Source: Larix sibirica
Lineage: Eukaryota > Streptophyta > Pinopsida > Pinales > Pinaceae
NCBI GenBank assembly: GCA_004151065.3
Contig: NWUY0300054685.1
Span: 1-11,673, forward strand
Length of the DNA: 11,673 bases
Reading direction: 5' to 3'
Each line of letters opens with the position of its first letter. Position 1 is the first letter of the stretch. Below are positions 1 to 8,422 of the stretch, one piece after another. Both the position numbers and the translations under genes were made by a program. The notes below the pieces were generated by a model. It saw only the letters and a list, made by a program, of their open reading frames with translations. It had not been told where the DNA came from and did not search any database.

Positions 1-318
1 AAAAATACATAAAATAATCTATCCTTCTGCCTTTCGCGACCTCTTCTGATGTGTCCGATGCTGCGATTCTCCCTTACCAAATTTCCTGCCAACAAGTCTT
101 CCATCCCATAATGAGGCCTCCTGATCTACCAAAGGCAACGATATTAACAAAATTCTAACCAAGTAGAATACACTTAAGGCCTTCTAGGATGTCATCGCCA
201 CAAGCAAGAGTTTCTTGTAAAAGGACAACTGAAGGATTTTTGGACGAACCAATCTCTTTAGCGCCATCTTTTTAGAGGAAACCCCTAATCGCCTACAATT
301 TAGAGACATCAAGAGCAT
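1..318 (-). pseudogene. LINE ORF2 endonuclease domain, N-terminal part (copy D, cut by window edge)
   Basis: This is the start of an apurinic-type endonuclease (EN), the domain that nicks target DNA for LINE integration. The ATG at 318 begins MLLMSLNCRRLG, which matches the usual SWNCRGLG start: the catalytic Asn is kept and Trp is replaced by Leu. After about 25 codons, near 240-247, the reading shifts frame and continues with VVLLQET, which holds the catalytic Glu, and later GRSGGLIMGW, a typical EN block. In-frame stops lie at 155-157 (TAG) and 74-76 (TAA). The domain runs off the left edge, so its second half is not visible. Family assignment is firm; the exact start is inferred from the match to the EN N-terminus. 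Confidence 0.8.
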
Positions 319-536
319 TGGGTAACCAAGTGACATGGATGACTTGCTCTGAGAGCCCCTTTAATATTTGTTGGTGTATTGCTCTGACATCATTAGCAAC
401 TTGTTCATGTGGCGAGGCCATAACCGATTCCTGCCTCTGAGCCTGTGAATAACAACTGAAGAATCTTGAGAAATTCCTCCTATCATCCTAGGTCCCTGTT
501 TAAAAAATGGACCCACTTCGAGGCCTTAGAAAGTAT
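319..536 (-). pseudogene. ORF1 tail and ORF1/ORF2 junction of copy D
   Basis: Between the last stop of the main ORF1 frame (537-539) and the ORF2 ATG (318), a frame one base off stays open for about 50 codons. It contains a basic stretch, HRLRGRNRLW, then a TAA, and runs in frame into the EN start. A basic C-terminus is usual for ORF1 proteins, so I read this as the frameshifted ORF1 tail. There is little spacer between ORF1 and ORF2. No other feature is visible here. Confidence 0.45.
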
Positions 537-2713
537 CTAGAGCCCCCCTAGCATGGATAGGTTATGTGCTTCCCGACAATGACAAAGATCGGATGACAAT
601 TTCTCGTGACAGACAACTCTATTAGCCAAATCAATTCCATCATCCAACAAATCACTAGAGAACAAAACAGAACTAGATACAATAATAGTATCATTGGCAA
701 TGGAGCTTAACACCATAGGAGGGATAAAAGGAGGAGTCATAAAAAAAGAAGAGGACTCCTCATCCTTAGAGAGAGCAGAACCCTTAATAGGTCCAGTCCA
801 CTTCAATGGATTAGGTAGGCCCAGACCCTTAGAAACTCCATCAATTTGCAACTGATTAAGAAACAAATTAACTAGTGTGCCATTAGAGTGGAAATCTCCC
901 CAATAAAAAATGAGTGGGTCATAGACAATTGTTCAATTAATAATATTCTTACCTCACAACGAAAAAAACTTCTTATCCCATACCAGGTCAGAAGGGACCT
1001 ATAGGGCTTCACAATCAACATTAGAATTCACATAGGGATCCTGAAAGATAAAAGCTAAAGATAGATTCCACGCTTCAGGGGGATGCACAAATGGAGCCTG
1101 ATGCAAATCCGACCCATCGACAACAAGAAGGCTAGATCTTAGAGACTCAGCATTAAAACCCAAGGAGTATGAATTCTGGAGAGATACAGTTTCCATCGAA
1201 GGGATCTCTCTCTCTTCCCCAACATCCAATGGACTCCCCTTATCTGAGTACACCCAAGAAGAGACCCCATCCTCAAGAGAAAAGCTTATCGATGAACAAT
1301 AAGAGAGAACTTCAAAAGAAAACACATTGGGATTCAAACCTTTCCTAGAGACACAAGGGTTCCATATTGACTTTCCCCCCTTCAATTTTAGTCTATTATC
1401 TAAAGATATAAGACTAGAAGACTTGAAATAATAAGAAGGGATTATACTTAAATCCTTTAAAAACAAAGGAGAATGTGTCCAGAGCTTACTTGGATTATAG
1501 GACACATGATTCTTAAAACCCTTGCAGGATTTAGGTCTTGTCTTAGACTGTACTTGAGACAAACCAACACCACCTTTAACAACTCCACGCTCGAAGGACT
1601 CAACCGAGTCAAGCAACTTACCACCCACCTGGGGGACTTGGGATGTTCCACTGTCTAACAAAATCTCCAAGGAAGGAATTCCAGAAAACCTAGAAGTTTG
1701 TAGGGGTCCAATTATCGATCGAATACCCACAGGTGCAACTAGTCTATCCTTTCCAACTAGAGAGCCTTTAGTAGCCAACAAACCCAACTTCTCTTTCCAG
1801 AAACCCTTCCTAAAGGGGATTGGACAATCACAGACCAAATGATCAAGGAAATGACAACAATTGCATCTAAATGGTATACTAGAATAGTCAAGTATCTGAG
1901 AAAAATTATAAAGACCCATTGAGATAATCATATCCACCAGCAACCCTTCTCATAGGTCAAGCTCCATCAGAATCTAGGCCACTCTCATAATAACTGAAAC
2001 CTGAAAACTTAAATCCGTCGAAATGTAAGTACTGAGCAAAGACTCGATTATGTGGAATGTGTCAAGCGTCTATAGGTTAGGGGGGAACTTGGTAGGTTAA
2101 CTTGGAATTCTTGTTTGAAAGGTCTAGCTCACTTGGCATCAAAAAAAGGAGTCCACCATTGAAGCTTCAAAGGCATCGTCTCCCATGAACATACTCCATT
2201 TAAGAGCTTCAAAACATCATTGGAGTTCCCGATTACTACACCCAACCATCCATAGGCCATGGTGTAGCATATGGGTACATAATCTAACAATCCTGCCTGT
2301 TTGACCACTACCCAATCCTTAAAGGTGTCCATACCCATACAACATCCCCCAAAACATCCAACCAGAGCATGGCTCGCCATCGTGGTTACTTGGTTCATAG
2401 GAGCATCTGCTCCTAAGTCTAGGATGATCTGCGAGGTTTTACGTTTGACTCTCTTCCTATGGCATGAATTCCAGGTCATAGATTCCTTATGATCAAAAGT
2501 CTCCTTCGTAAAAGCCACATAAAGTATTATTTCCTCATTGTCGGACCGAGATCAAAGATGAAACCCTCCCCCTCTATCACCTATCGAAGAAAAGTGGTGG
2601 GACAAAACAACAAAAGAAATGGAGGGAATAAATTCTAAAGACTTCTTTAATGAACCTTCTTTCGCATCCCAAGGTTTTTTCCTCGAAGTTCCACCTCCAC
2701 TAGTTAAACCCAT
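537..2713 (-). pseudogene. LINE ORF1 nucleic-acid-binding protein, DUF4283-like with CCHC knuckle (copy D)
   Basis: ORF1 proteins of plant L1 LINEs bind the element RNA. The first part runs from the ATG at 2713 to a stop at 2129-2131, with one internal TGA at 2552-2554. It contains SHALVGCFGG and ends LQWWTPFFDAK, matching the end of DUF4283 (LxRWxPxFDP). A frameshift lies between about 2129 and 1950. The second part runs from about 1943 in one frame down to 537. It holds a CX2CX4HX4C knuckle at 1824-1865, then a long Ser-rich, poorly conserved tail. In-frame stops are at 999-1001, 954-956 and 933-935; the frame is kept across all three, so these are point mutations rather than gene ends. Total length is about 700 codons. 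The ATG was chosen because it is in frame with the DUF4283-like part and follows non-coding-looking DNA. Confidence 0.78.
1824..1865 (-). other. CCHC zinc knuckle in ORF1 of copy D
   Basis: The residues CNCCHFLDHLVCDC fit C-X2-C-X4-H-X4-C, using the first and third Cys, the second His and the last Cys of the stretch. It sits after the DUF4283-like region, where plant LINE ORF1 proteins carry their CCHC finger. All four zinc ligands survive although the gene is broken. Confidence 0.8.
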
Positions 2714-3200
2714 AGAAAAACAAACAAGAGTTAGGTAAGGTTTACAAAGAGTAATCTGGATTATATCAAGAATGTCTTGTCAACCAACAAAAGTATTTCA
2801 AACTCTACATGAAGATCATTAAGACTGACAACACTGACCTTCAAAATGCTAGAGCACATAGATATAGACCAGAAACTGGCTCATTCCATGCCAAAAAAAA
2901 GAAAAAAATGTCACATGGAGAATAAGGACTTAAAGAATATATTCAACCCTTATGGCTCGCCATGAGTGAGTTACACCTCCAAACCCACCATGAGTTCGCT
3001 TCACTTCCAAACTCCCATAAAATTATGCTTATAAATAAAGGAAGTATATGAAAATATAAATATTTCACTTTGAAAAGTATATTGTTTGAAGTGGACTAGG
3101 TTAGGAGCTTATTGAAGAAATATTTTACAAAGAGAGGTAAAAACAATGAGATCCTAAACAGGGAAAAGTTGTCATTAGTCTATGCCATAGGTTTAAATAT
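2714..3200. other. Spacer or 5' UTR upstream of LINE copy D
   Basis: No gene is visible in this stretch of about 490 bp. On the minus strand it lies directly before ORF1 of copy D, so part of it may be its 5' UTR; it also holds the junction with the 3' end of copy C. The base make-up is AT-rich, with an A/G run near 2894-2907. The only internal structure I see is the 28-bp imperfect tandem duplication at 2960-3015. Confidence 0.45.
2960..3015 (+). repeat. Imperfect 28-bp tandem duplication
   Basis: Two neighbouring units begin CCATGAG at 2960 and 2988. Both contain a TT(A/C)AC(C/T)TCCAAAC-like core. They lie in the presumed 5' region of LINE copy D; subrepeats are common in LINE 5' UTRs. The match is by eye and imperfect. 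Confidence 0.5.
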
Positions 3201-3390
3201 TTTTTTCCATGAAAAAAATGTATTCTCATTCGTTCAAGAGAAAAAATACAATCCTTGGGGTTGATCAACAAAATATCAATCAAAAGTCATGAGTTGAACA
3301 ACAGTCAAGTATCGACATCGACTTTCAAACATAGTGAGCCTTACATTCTACAAGAAAATATTATATTGATCCATATGAAGATCAAGAGTT
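3201..3390 (-). other. 3' UTR of LINE copy C
   Basis: This stretch follows the RNase H stop and has no long frame. Part of it (about 3218-3270) resembles the sequence at about 6434-6480 behind the other RNase H relic: both share a CATTC, (T/C)AAGAG, A-run, ATCCT(T/C) and GGTTG-like order. This supports a shared LINE 3' UTR. An A-rich run ends it on the minus strand. Confidence 0.5.
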
Positions 3391-3990
3391 TCATCGATCA
3401 AATAATGATGATATATGTAAGTTACTAGTTATTCCCCCTTGGAATTCCTCCAAGTGTAGTGCACCCGGATGAAGAAGAAGACCTTGTTTAGAGAGTTCAT
3501 CAGCATCCTCATTGTGCTCACACATGATATGCCTAAGAAGTAAGCATTGGAAGGATCCTTGGATTGTCAACAACTGCTCCAATAGATACAGTAAATCAAC
3601 ATGAACAACTTTAGCCTATCCCTTTAGGTAGTTTATAACCAATTTCGAGTCACCAAGAACCTATAATATGTGAATCCCTTTCGTGAAAGCAAGTTTCAAC
3701 AGTTAAAACAAACCTTTGAAATCTGCTTGATTATTAGTGCCAGGTCCCAAACCACCATGCCCCTTAAAAAATTGATCTCTGTCCACATAAAGTAAGAAGT
3801 CGAAACCACTTTTTTCTGTTTCCTTCCTGGATATCCCCATCGAAGTATGTCCAAGGCCATCTCTCATCAATGATCGAGTGCTCCAGGATTCTACAAGGTT
3901 TAGCAACTAGATCAAGTTTGTAAAATATAAAAAATGCCAACGACTAAGCTACCACCTAAATAGGATTTAAAATACTGCCCCTAAAAGTAA
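3391..3990 (-). pseudogene. LINE ORF2 RNase H domain (copy C)
   Basis: This is the C-terminal RNase H of ORF2, which degrades the RNA strand of the hybrid. The domain is split over frames. One gives DERWPWTYFDGD, holding the first catalytic Asp. Another (3906-3703) gives GFDFLLYVDRDQFFKGHG and NNQADFKGLF, where the catalytic Glu is Asp. A third (3582-3391) gives EHNEDADELSKQGL, which keeps the last active-site Asp, and ends near ALHLEEFQGG. At least two frameshifts lie between these blocks. The end matches the homologous relic at 6604, which sets the stop at 3391. The domain call is secure; the outer limit at the tether side is approximate. Confidence 0.75.
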
Positions 3991-4371
3991 CCGCATTTTG
4001 GGCCAACCAAATACCCTAGGAGACAATAAGGGGAAGAGCTCTAAAGAGGACCACCTCCTGAGATTGAAAAAAACCCTTGAAACACACCTCCATCGAAGGG
4101 ACCTCCCAACGCACTGGACAAATATATTGTCTACCCACCTCCTACCAAACCTCCCTGACAAATTCGCAATCAACAAAAAGATGTTGAATCAATTCCTCAC
4201 TAGACTTGCATAATGGGAAAATCCCAGGCCCTTGAAAGCTAAAATGTTGTAGATGATTCCACATCAAGACCCTGTTATTCAACATAAGCCAAAAATGTAG
4301 CACACTTTTTGGTGGCCCTTTGAGTTTCCAAAGTTCCTTCCACCACCACTTAATCTTCAATTGACAATAGG
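3991..4371 (-). pseudogene. LINE ORF2 zinc-binding region (zf-RVT type) and following tether (copy C)
   Basis: From about 4371 the frame reads KIKWWWKELWKLKGPPK, then VLHFWLMLNNRV, and ends PLCKSSEELIQHLFVDC before a stop at 4142. This is the zf-RVT pattern (K.P.K..hFlW, then CxxC, HLF, C). The first Cys of the CxxC pair is Phe; the second Cys, the His and the last Cys remain. A neighbouring frame then carries IVS-stop-GIWLAQNAVTFRG, the usual Trp-rich stretch (SW.IW..RN..F.G) before RNase H. The region is entered by a frameshift near 4370. Confidence 0.75.
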
Positions 4372-5148
4372 AAACATCGATTCATATCCCAAATTTGTAG
4401 AATATTGGCCCCTTTTGAGATTGTAACTCCATCGAAGAACATCCTCATCTTTAGTTAAATGTATATGAACTTGATCTAGTGATCCACAAAAGTGTTCCCA
4501 ACTGAACTTCCACAGCTCCGATAGTTTGAGCTCCTCAGCTGAAATCCAGTCCCGCTTCTAGATATTGGTACTTTTTGCCTTGGTAGCCTTGTCGAAAGCA
4601 TCAATGCCCCTAAACTGAAGAAGCTTAACAGGGCCTTCAGGTAAATGAAAATCACCAAGTGGCCCAAACATGGAATCACGACCCAAACTAACAGATCTTC
4701 CATTTCCAATATTCCATGCTAGATAGGGACCAATCATAGAGAAAGTACTAGTAAGAGCTCTCCAATGATTGGAACTCTTTGAAACAGATTTCTCTCTGCG
4801 ACGCACCCAGTCCACCAGGGAGTCTCGAGAATTGTACTTAGCAACCAGGATATGCTTCCAAAGACTTTCCTTGTTCATAAAATTCCATAGTGATTTTGCT
4901 GCAAGTGCTTTATTGAAAATAAAAATATTCTTAACACCCCAACCCCCCATACTTTTGGGAGTTGCTAGCACCTTCCAACTGACCAGATGAAATTCCCTAC
5001 CATCCTTCTTTTTTCTACAAATAAAATTGAAACAGAGTTTTCAAATAGTATTCAGAGTCCCCACTAGGATCTTAGCCTAAAGGTTCCAGTAAACCGGTAT
5101 AACCTCTAATACTGACTTAACAAGTACCAACCTACCCCCCCTAGACAA
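4372..5148 (-). pseudogene. LINE ORF2 region between RT and zinc finger (copy C)
   Basis: This continues in one frame from the RT. It shows LSRGGRLVLVKSV and VIPVYW, the thumb-side block seen in nearly all plant LINEs (SRGGRLxLIxSVLxSIPxY). Next come MGGWGVKNIFIFNKALAAKS, AWNIGNGRSVSLGRD and, after a TAG at 4558-4560, RWSYNLKRGQYS, the usual D.L.W....G.YS block. Stops also occur near 5136, 5068 and 5041. This whole segment is missing from the homologous host LINE (scar at 7545-7564). Confidence 0.78.
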
Positions 5149-6274
5149 TCATCTATTACACCACAAATTAATCCTACCTATCACTCTCTCCACAAGCCAA
5201 CTCCAATCTTGTTTACCATATTTGTTAGGATTTAGGTTGAATCCTAGGTAGGGTATACCAGACTCCATCAACCCACACTCAAAAGGAAAGCGCCCTCTCC
5301 AAAACTCCTTGATTCCCATTTGATTCTCCAAGAGATATAAGGAAAAAATTTCAATGTTGATCTCCATCCCAGTGTCCCTATAGAACATATCCAGAATGGT
5401 TCCCATCCTACGACATTCAATAGAAGAATGAAAACAAAAAATAAACGGGTCATCCACGAACATGAGGTGAGTGAGAGACTCTCTACCATTGAACAAGACT
5501 TCCATAAGTCTCCTTCTACTGCATTTAAAATTGAAAGTCCTGCTAATACCTTCTATAATCAAAAGAAGCAAGTATGGTGAAAGTGGGAAGCCTTATCTGA
5601 GTCATCAAGAGGACTTGAAAAATGGTGATCCCAACCCATTAATAAGCACAACAAAGGATGGGGAGGTCACACATCCCATGATCCAATTAGTCAAATCCAA
5701 ACTGAAACCAATATGCAGAAGCACCAACCCAAGAAAGAGCTAAGAAGCCTTATCATAGGCCTTGGAGAGATCAAGCTTTAATGTTGCCACTTTCATATTG
5801 TGAATTTGTATGGAGTGAATGCCTTCTCATGTTGATCCCACTGCCTCATGGATAAGTCTCCCCTTTAAAAGTTGAACTATTTCATTGACATATATTCTGA
5901 AAGATACAGCTTTAATTGCATAACTAGAACCTTAGCCATGATCTTATAGACCTCATTACAAAGGGAGATAGGTCTAAAGTTTGAGAAGGATGTAGGTTTA
6001 TCCTTTTGGGGGATCAAAGCTAAAAATGTTGAATTGATAGTAGATAGAATAGATCCTGAAAGTTGCACCTACTCCACCAATTTTAGTAAGTATTCACCCA
6101 TAAGCTCAAACAAGCCCAAGAAGAACTTTGAAGGCCAAGCATCTGGTCTTGGGCTCTTGTATCTACAAAAATTCTTCAGGGCACATGACAATTCATCGAG
6201 CATAACCCCCCTGAAAAGTACATCACTCTCCTCCATACTAGACATTATGGGGAATTTCTCAATAAATTGTAACA
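5149..6274 (-). pseudogene. LINE ORF2 reverse transcriptase domain (copy C)
   Basis: The RT copies element RNA at the nick. Visible in order: KSPRPDAWPSKFF (RT block 1), ALIPQKDKP and FRPISLCNEVYKIMAKVL (block 2), LKLDLSKAYDKA (motif A, catalytic Asp kept), GFPLSPYLLLLIIEG (motif B) and FVDD (motif C, both Asp kept, 5449-5454). Breaks are a TAG at 6069-6071, a frameshift near 5885, a TGA at 5827-5829, a TAG at 5740-5742 where the other copy has Trp, and a cluster of three stops just before motif B. The frame is otherwise kept. The 5' end is lost at 6275, so no endonuclease remains. The catalytic centre is intact in sequence, but the gene cannot make a full protein. Confidence 0.88.
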
Positions 6275-6275
6275 N
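6275..6275. other. Ambiguous base at the 5' end of LINE copy C
   Basis: A single N stands exactly where similarity between copy C and the block at 8423-8665 ends and AT-rich DNA begins. It may mark a difficult or joined position in the assembly. Confidence 0.6.
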
Positions 6276-6434
6276 ATATATAATATAATATTATATAAAC
6301 ATATTTTAATAGAATTAACATAATTATTTTAATAAGTTGATATGATTAAATATAATGTTGTATATTTTAAATATAATGTTGTATAAATATAAAATTTATA
6401 CTAAAGTTGATTATTTTAATTATTTTAATAAGTT
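6276..6434. repeat. AT-rich spacer with short direct repeats
   Basis: About 160 bp made almost wholly of A and T lie between the host LINE 3' end and copy C. An 18-bp word (TAATTATTTTAATAAGTT) occurs at 6321-6338 and again at 6417-6434. A 17-bp word (AAATATAATGTTGTATA) occurs at 6348-6364 and 6369-6385. No gene is visible. It could be the target region between two LINE insertions or a remnant of another AT-rich element. Confidence 0.6.
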
Positions 6435-6603
6435 CATTCATTTAAGAGCAAAAATATAATCCTCAGTGTTGTTTAGCAAAAGTTTTATAAAAAATATTGA
6501 AGAGACTATTATTAATGTGTTGCCTTTGGCTACAATGCATGTTATGCCTTACATCTTTTTCAAAACAAAATACCAATCTACAGGAGTATTAAAAGTTTCA
6601 GAA
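6435..6603 (-). other. 3' UTR of the host LINE
   Basis: This is non-coding sequence after the RNase H stop. Its distal part (about 6434-6480) resembles the 3' UTR of copy C at about 3218-3270. No clear poly(A) tail is visible; AT-rich DNA follows. Confidence 0.45.
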
Positions 6604-7185
6604 TTATGATAAAGTTGTATTATGCATATTAATAATAGTACCCCCTTGGAATTTCTCCAAATGAAGAGCACCAAGATGGAGAAGACCTTGTTTAGAGAGT
6701 GCGTTTGCATCCTTGTTAAGCTCACACATAATATGATTAGGAAGAATGCATTGCAACAATCCCTGAATAATCAAAACTGCTCCACCAAATACAATAGCCC
6801 GACATGAACAACATCGACATGACCCCTTAAGCAATTAATAACCAGTTGTGAATCACCTAGAAGCTGAATACTTTGAATCCCTCTTTTGAATGCAAGTCTC
6901 AATAGATAAAGCAAACCCTTGAACTTTGCTTGATTTTTAGTACCAAGCCTAAGCTTGCCATGCCCTTTGAAGTAGTGATCTCTGTCCAGAAAAAGTAAGA
7001 AACCAAATCCATTCTTTCGATTACCCTCTTGAATAGCCCCATCAAAATATGCCCAAGGCCATCTCTCATCGATGGTCGGATCCACCAAGAGTCTACCAGG
7101 TCTAGTGACTATCACTAGTTTATAGAAAATAAAGATAGCCATGGACTGAGCAACCACTTGAAAAGAATTAATAGGCAGTCCCTAA
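6604..7185 (-). pseudogene. LINE ORF2 RNase H domain (host LINE)
   Basis: The frame 7157-6771 gives most of the domain: RWPWAYFDGAIQEG with the first catalytic Asp (about residue 39 of that frame), then GHGKLRLGTKNQAKFKGLL, where the expected Ala-Glu is Ala-Lys, and QLLGDSQLVINCL with the third Asp (about residue 102). A frameshift near 6800 moves the end to the frame 6834-6604, where CELNKDANALSKQGL has Asn in place of the last catalytic Asp. Two of four active-site acids are therefore gone. The end (LHLEKFQGG) matches copy C and sets the stop at 6604. The C-terminal position after a Trp-rich tether is normal for plant LINEs. Confidence 0.82.
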
Positions 7186-7546
7186 TTATAACTGCATTCC
7201 ATGCCAACCAAACACCCTAAGAGACAATAAGAGGAAGAGCTCTATAGGGCGCTGCCTCTTGCGTCTGAAAAAACCTCCTGAAGCAATTCTACACCGAATT
7301 ACCCTCCCAAAACACTGCACAGTTAGATTTCCTTCCCACCTCCTGCCCAACCTCCATGAAAAAAGTATAGACAACAAAGAGATGATGAACCGATTCCTCG
7401 TCCATTTTTCATAATGGACATATCCTCGTGCCTTGAAAGTTGAATCATTGAAAATGATCCCACGTTGAAACCCCCTTACCCAACATAAGTAAAAAATGTA
7501 GTGCACTCTTTGGCGGCCCTTTGATTTTCCGTATTTCCTTCCACCT
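7186..7546 (-). pseudogene. LINE ORF2 zinc-binding region and tether (host LINE), out of frame with the RT
   Basis: In its own frame this segment reads KIKGPPKSALHFLLMLGKGV, then CPL-stop-KMDEESVHHLF, the zf-RVT pattern. A TGA replaces the second Cys and the last Cys is Tyr. Further on, ALPLIVS-stop-GVWLAWNAV is the usual stretch before RNase H. The RT frame runs across this segment without a stop down to 7186, but in the wrong frame, so its last 125 or so residues are not a real LINE sequence. The upstream border is the deletion scar at 7545-7564. Confidence 0.72.
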
Positions 7547-7564
7547 AGTCCATGAGTAACTGGA
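7545..7564. other. Deletion scar with about 20 bp of filler
   Basis: To the right, sequence matches the end of the copy C RT (to about 5173). To the left, it resumes at the copy C zinc-finger region (about 4346). About 0.8 kb is missing. The 20 bp between match neither side and contain AGTCCA (7547-7552) and TGGACT (7561-7566), a 6-bp inverted repeat around an 8-base loop. This looks like end-joining with filler DNA. Confidence 0.65.
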
Positions 7565-8363
7565 CTACCATCCACTCTCTCCACTAACCATCGCCAGTTA
7601 TTTTTGCCATATTTATTAGTCTTTAGATTGCACCCTAGATAGGGATTTCCATCCTCCATCGTCCTGCACTCAAAAGGAAATTTCCCTCTCGAAAACTCCC
7701 TACTTCCCAATCGAGCCTCCAATAAATACAAGGCATATTTATCAATGTTTATCTCCATCCTAGTGGCCTTGCAGAAAAAATCCAGAATTGTTCCTACCCT
7801 TCGACATTCAATAGCAGAATGAAAACAAAAAAGAAACAGGTTGTTCACAAACATAACATGTGTGAGAGTCTCTCTACCATTGAAAGAAACTCCCAAGACT
7901 CTCCTTCTACTGCACTCAAAATTCAGTACTATGCTAAGACCTTCGATAATCAAGATAAACATGTATGGAGAGAGGGGGAAACCTTTCCTAAGTCCTCGAG
8001 AGGACTTGGAGAAAGGCGATCTTGACCCATTAATGGGCACTACCAAGAATAGGGAGGTCACACACCCCATTATCCAATTAGTCAAGTCCAAGATGAACCC
8101 AATATGTAGAAGGACCAGCTCAAGAAAGAGCCAAGAGGCCTTATCATAGGCCTTGGAGAGATCAAGCTTTAATGCTACCACTTTCATATTATGAAATTTT
8201 ATGGAATGAATTCCTTCCTGAGTTGATCCCACCACTTCGTGAATGAGTCTCCCCTTTGAAAAACCAAATTGTTCCTTTGACATGTACTCCGAGAGATAGG
8301 CTTTATACACATTGCTAAGACCTTAGCCATGATCTTATAGACCCCATTGTAGAGAGAGATAGG
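7565..8363 (-). pseudogene. LINE ORF2 reverse transcriptase, motifs A to C (host LINE), active site lost
   Basis: The part after the inserted block begins PISLYNGVYKIMAKVLAM. A shift near 8305 leads to the frame from 8310, open for about 374 codons. In it are LKLDLSKAYDKASW (motif A, residues about 48-60), GFPLSPYMFILIIEG (motif B, 110-124) and FVNN (motif C, 154-157). Both catalytic Asp of the (F/Y)xDD box are Asn (7840-7845); copy C has FVDD. The RT part ends near residue 248 at the deletion scar, and the rest of the open frame is out-of-frame zinc-finger sequence. It is the longest open frame of the window, yet it encodes a catalytically dead chimera. The missing first RT block is at 10006-10461. 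Confidence 0.85.
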
Positions 8364-8410
8364 CATTAAAGGAAATTTGAGGTCTAAAATGGTCCTCCTA
8401 AGGAAAATAA
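8364..8410 (+). repeat. Inverted repeat, left copy (inner end of the insertion)
   Basis: Read on the plus strand this is CATTAAAGGAAATTTGAGGT and onward. It matches the minus strand of 9959-10005 at about 34 of the first 39 positions, with weaker similarity after that. It starts exactly where similarity to copy C is lost. Confidence 0.7.
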
Positions 8411-8422
8411 TAAAATAATAGT

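Larger units (their letters stand above)
1..2713 (-). mobile_element. LINE copy D, L1-type, 5' part (ORF1 and start of ORF2)
   Basis: This is the 5' half of a plant L1-type non-LTR retrotransposon, read right to left. ORF1 starts near 2713 and is followed by the endonuclease start of ORF2 at 318, which continues past the left edge. The order of DUF4283-like region, CCHC knuckle, long low-complexity tail and EN domain is the usual plant LINE order. Its EN start differs strongly from the one at 9913, so D probably belongs to another subfamily. The 5' limit is placed at the first plausible ORF1 ATG; the true 5' end may lie between 2713 and about 3190. Several stops and at least two frameshifts show it is dead. 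Confidence 0.8.
3201..6274 (-). mobile_element. LINE copy C, 5'-truncated (RT to RNase H and 3' end)
   Basis: This is a 5'-truncated L1-type LINE. It begins inside the first RT block at 6274 and continues through RT, tether, zinc-finger region, RNase H and a 3' tail. An A-rich run on the minus strand at about 3201-3207 is my tentative 3' end. The 5' limit coincides with an ambiguous base at 6275. Start-side truncation is normal for LINE copies made by target-primed reverse transcription. Unlike the host LINE upstream, it keeps the roughly 0.8 kb between the RT and the zinc finger. It carries many stops and about four frameshifts. Confidence 0.82.
6435..8363 (-). mobile_element. Host LINE, 3' part (RT to RNase H)
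   Basis: This is the downstream half of an L1-type LINE. It begins at the codon for P of FRPISL, the very residue where the relic at 10006-10461 stops. I read both as one element interrupted by the block 8364-10005. It holds RT motifs A to C, a deletion that removed about 0.8 kb, the zinc-finger region, RNase H and a 3' UTR. Identity to copy C is about 87% over one 120-bp stretch that I compared by eye, lower than that of the inserted block. The left limit near 6435 is where the AT-rich DNA begins. Confidence 0.78.

Noticed and set aside
7186-8310. The 374-codon frame as a functional gene
   Set aside because: The catalytic Asp pair is Asn, the first RT block is missing, and the last third is a frameshifted zinc-finger region.
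8356-8372. Target-site duplication around the 1642-bp insertion (TA or TTA)
   Set aside because: The candidate bases are inside the palindromic CATTA...TAATG ends, are off by one for TTA, and would need extra bases in the original LINE. Too short to accept.
8364-8405. Shared word GGTCTAAA between the inverted repeat and the RT of copy C as evidence of common origin
   Set aside because: Only eight bases agree; flanking bases do not align, so chance is sufficient.
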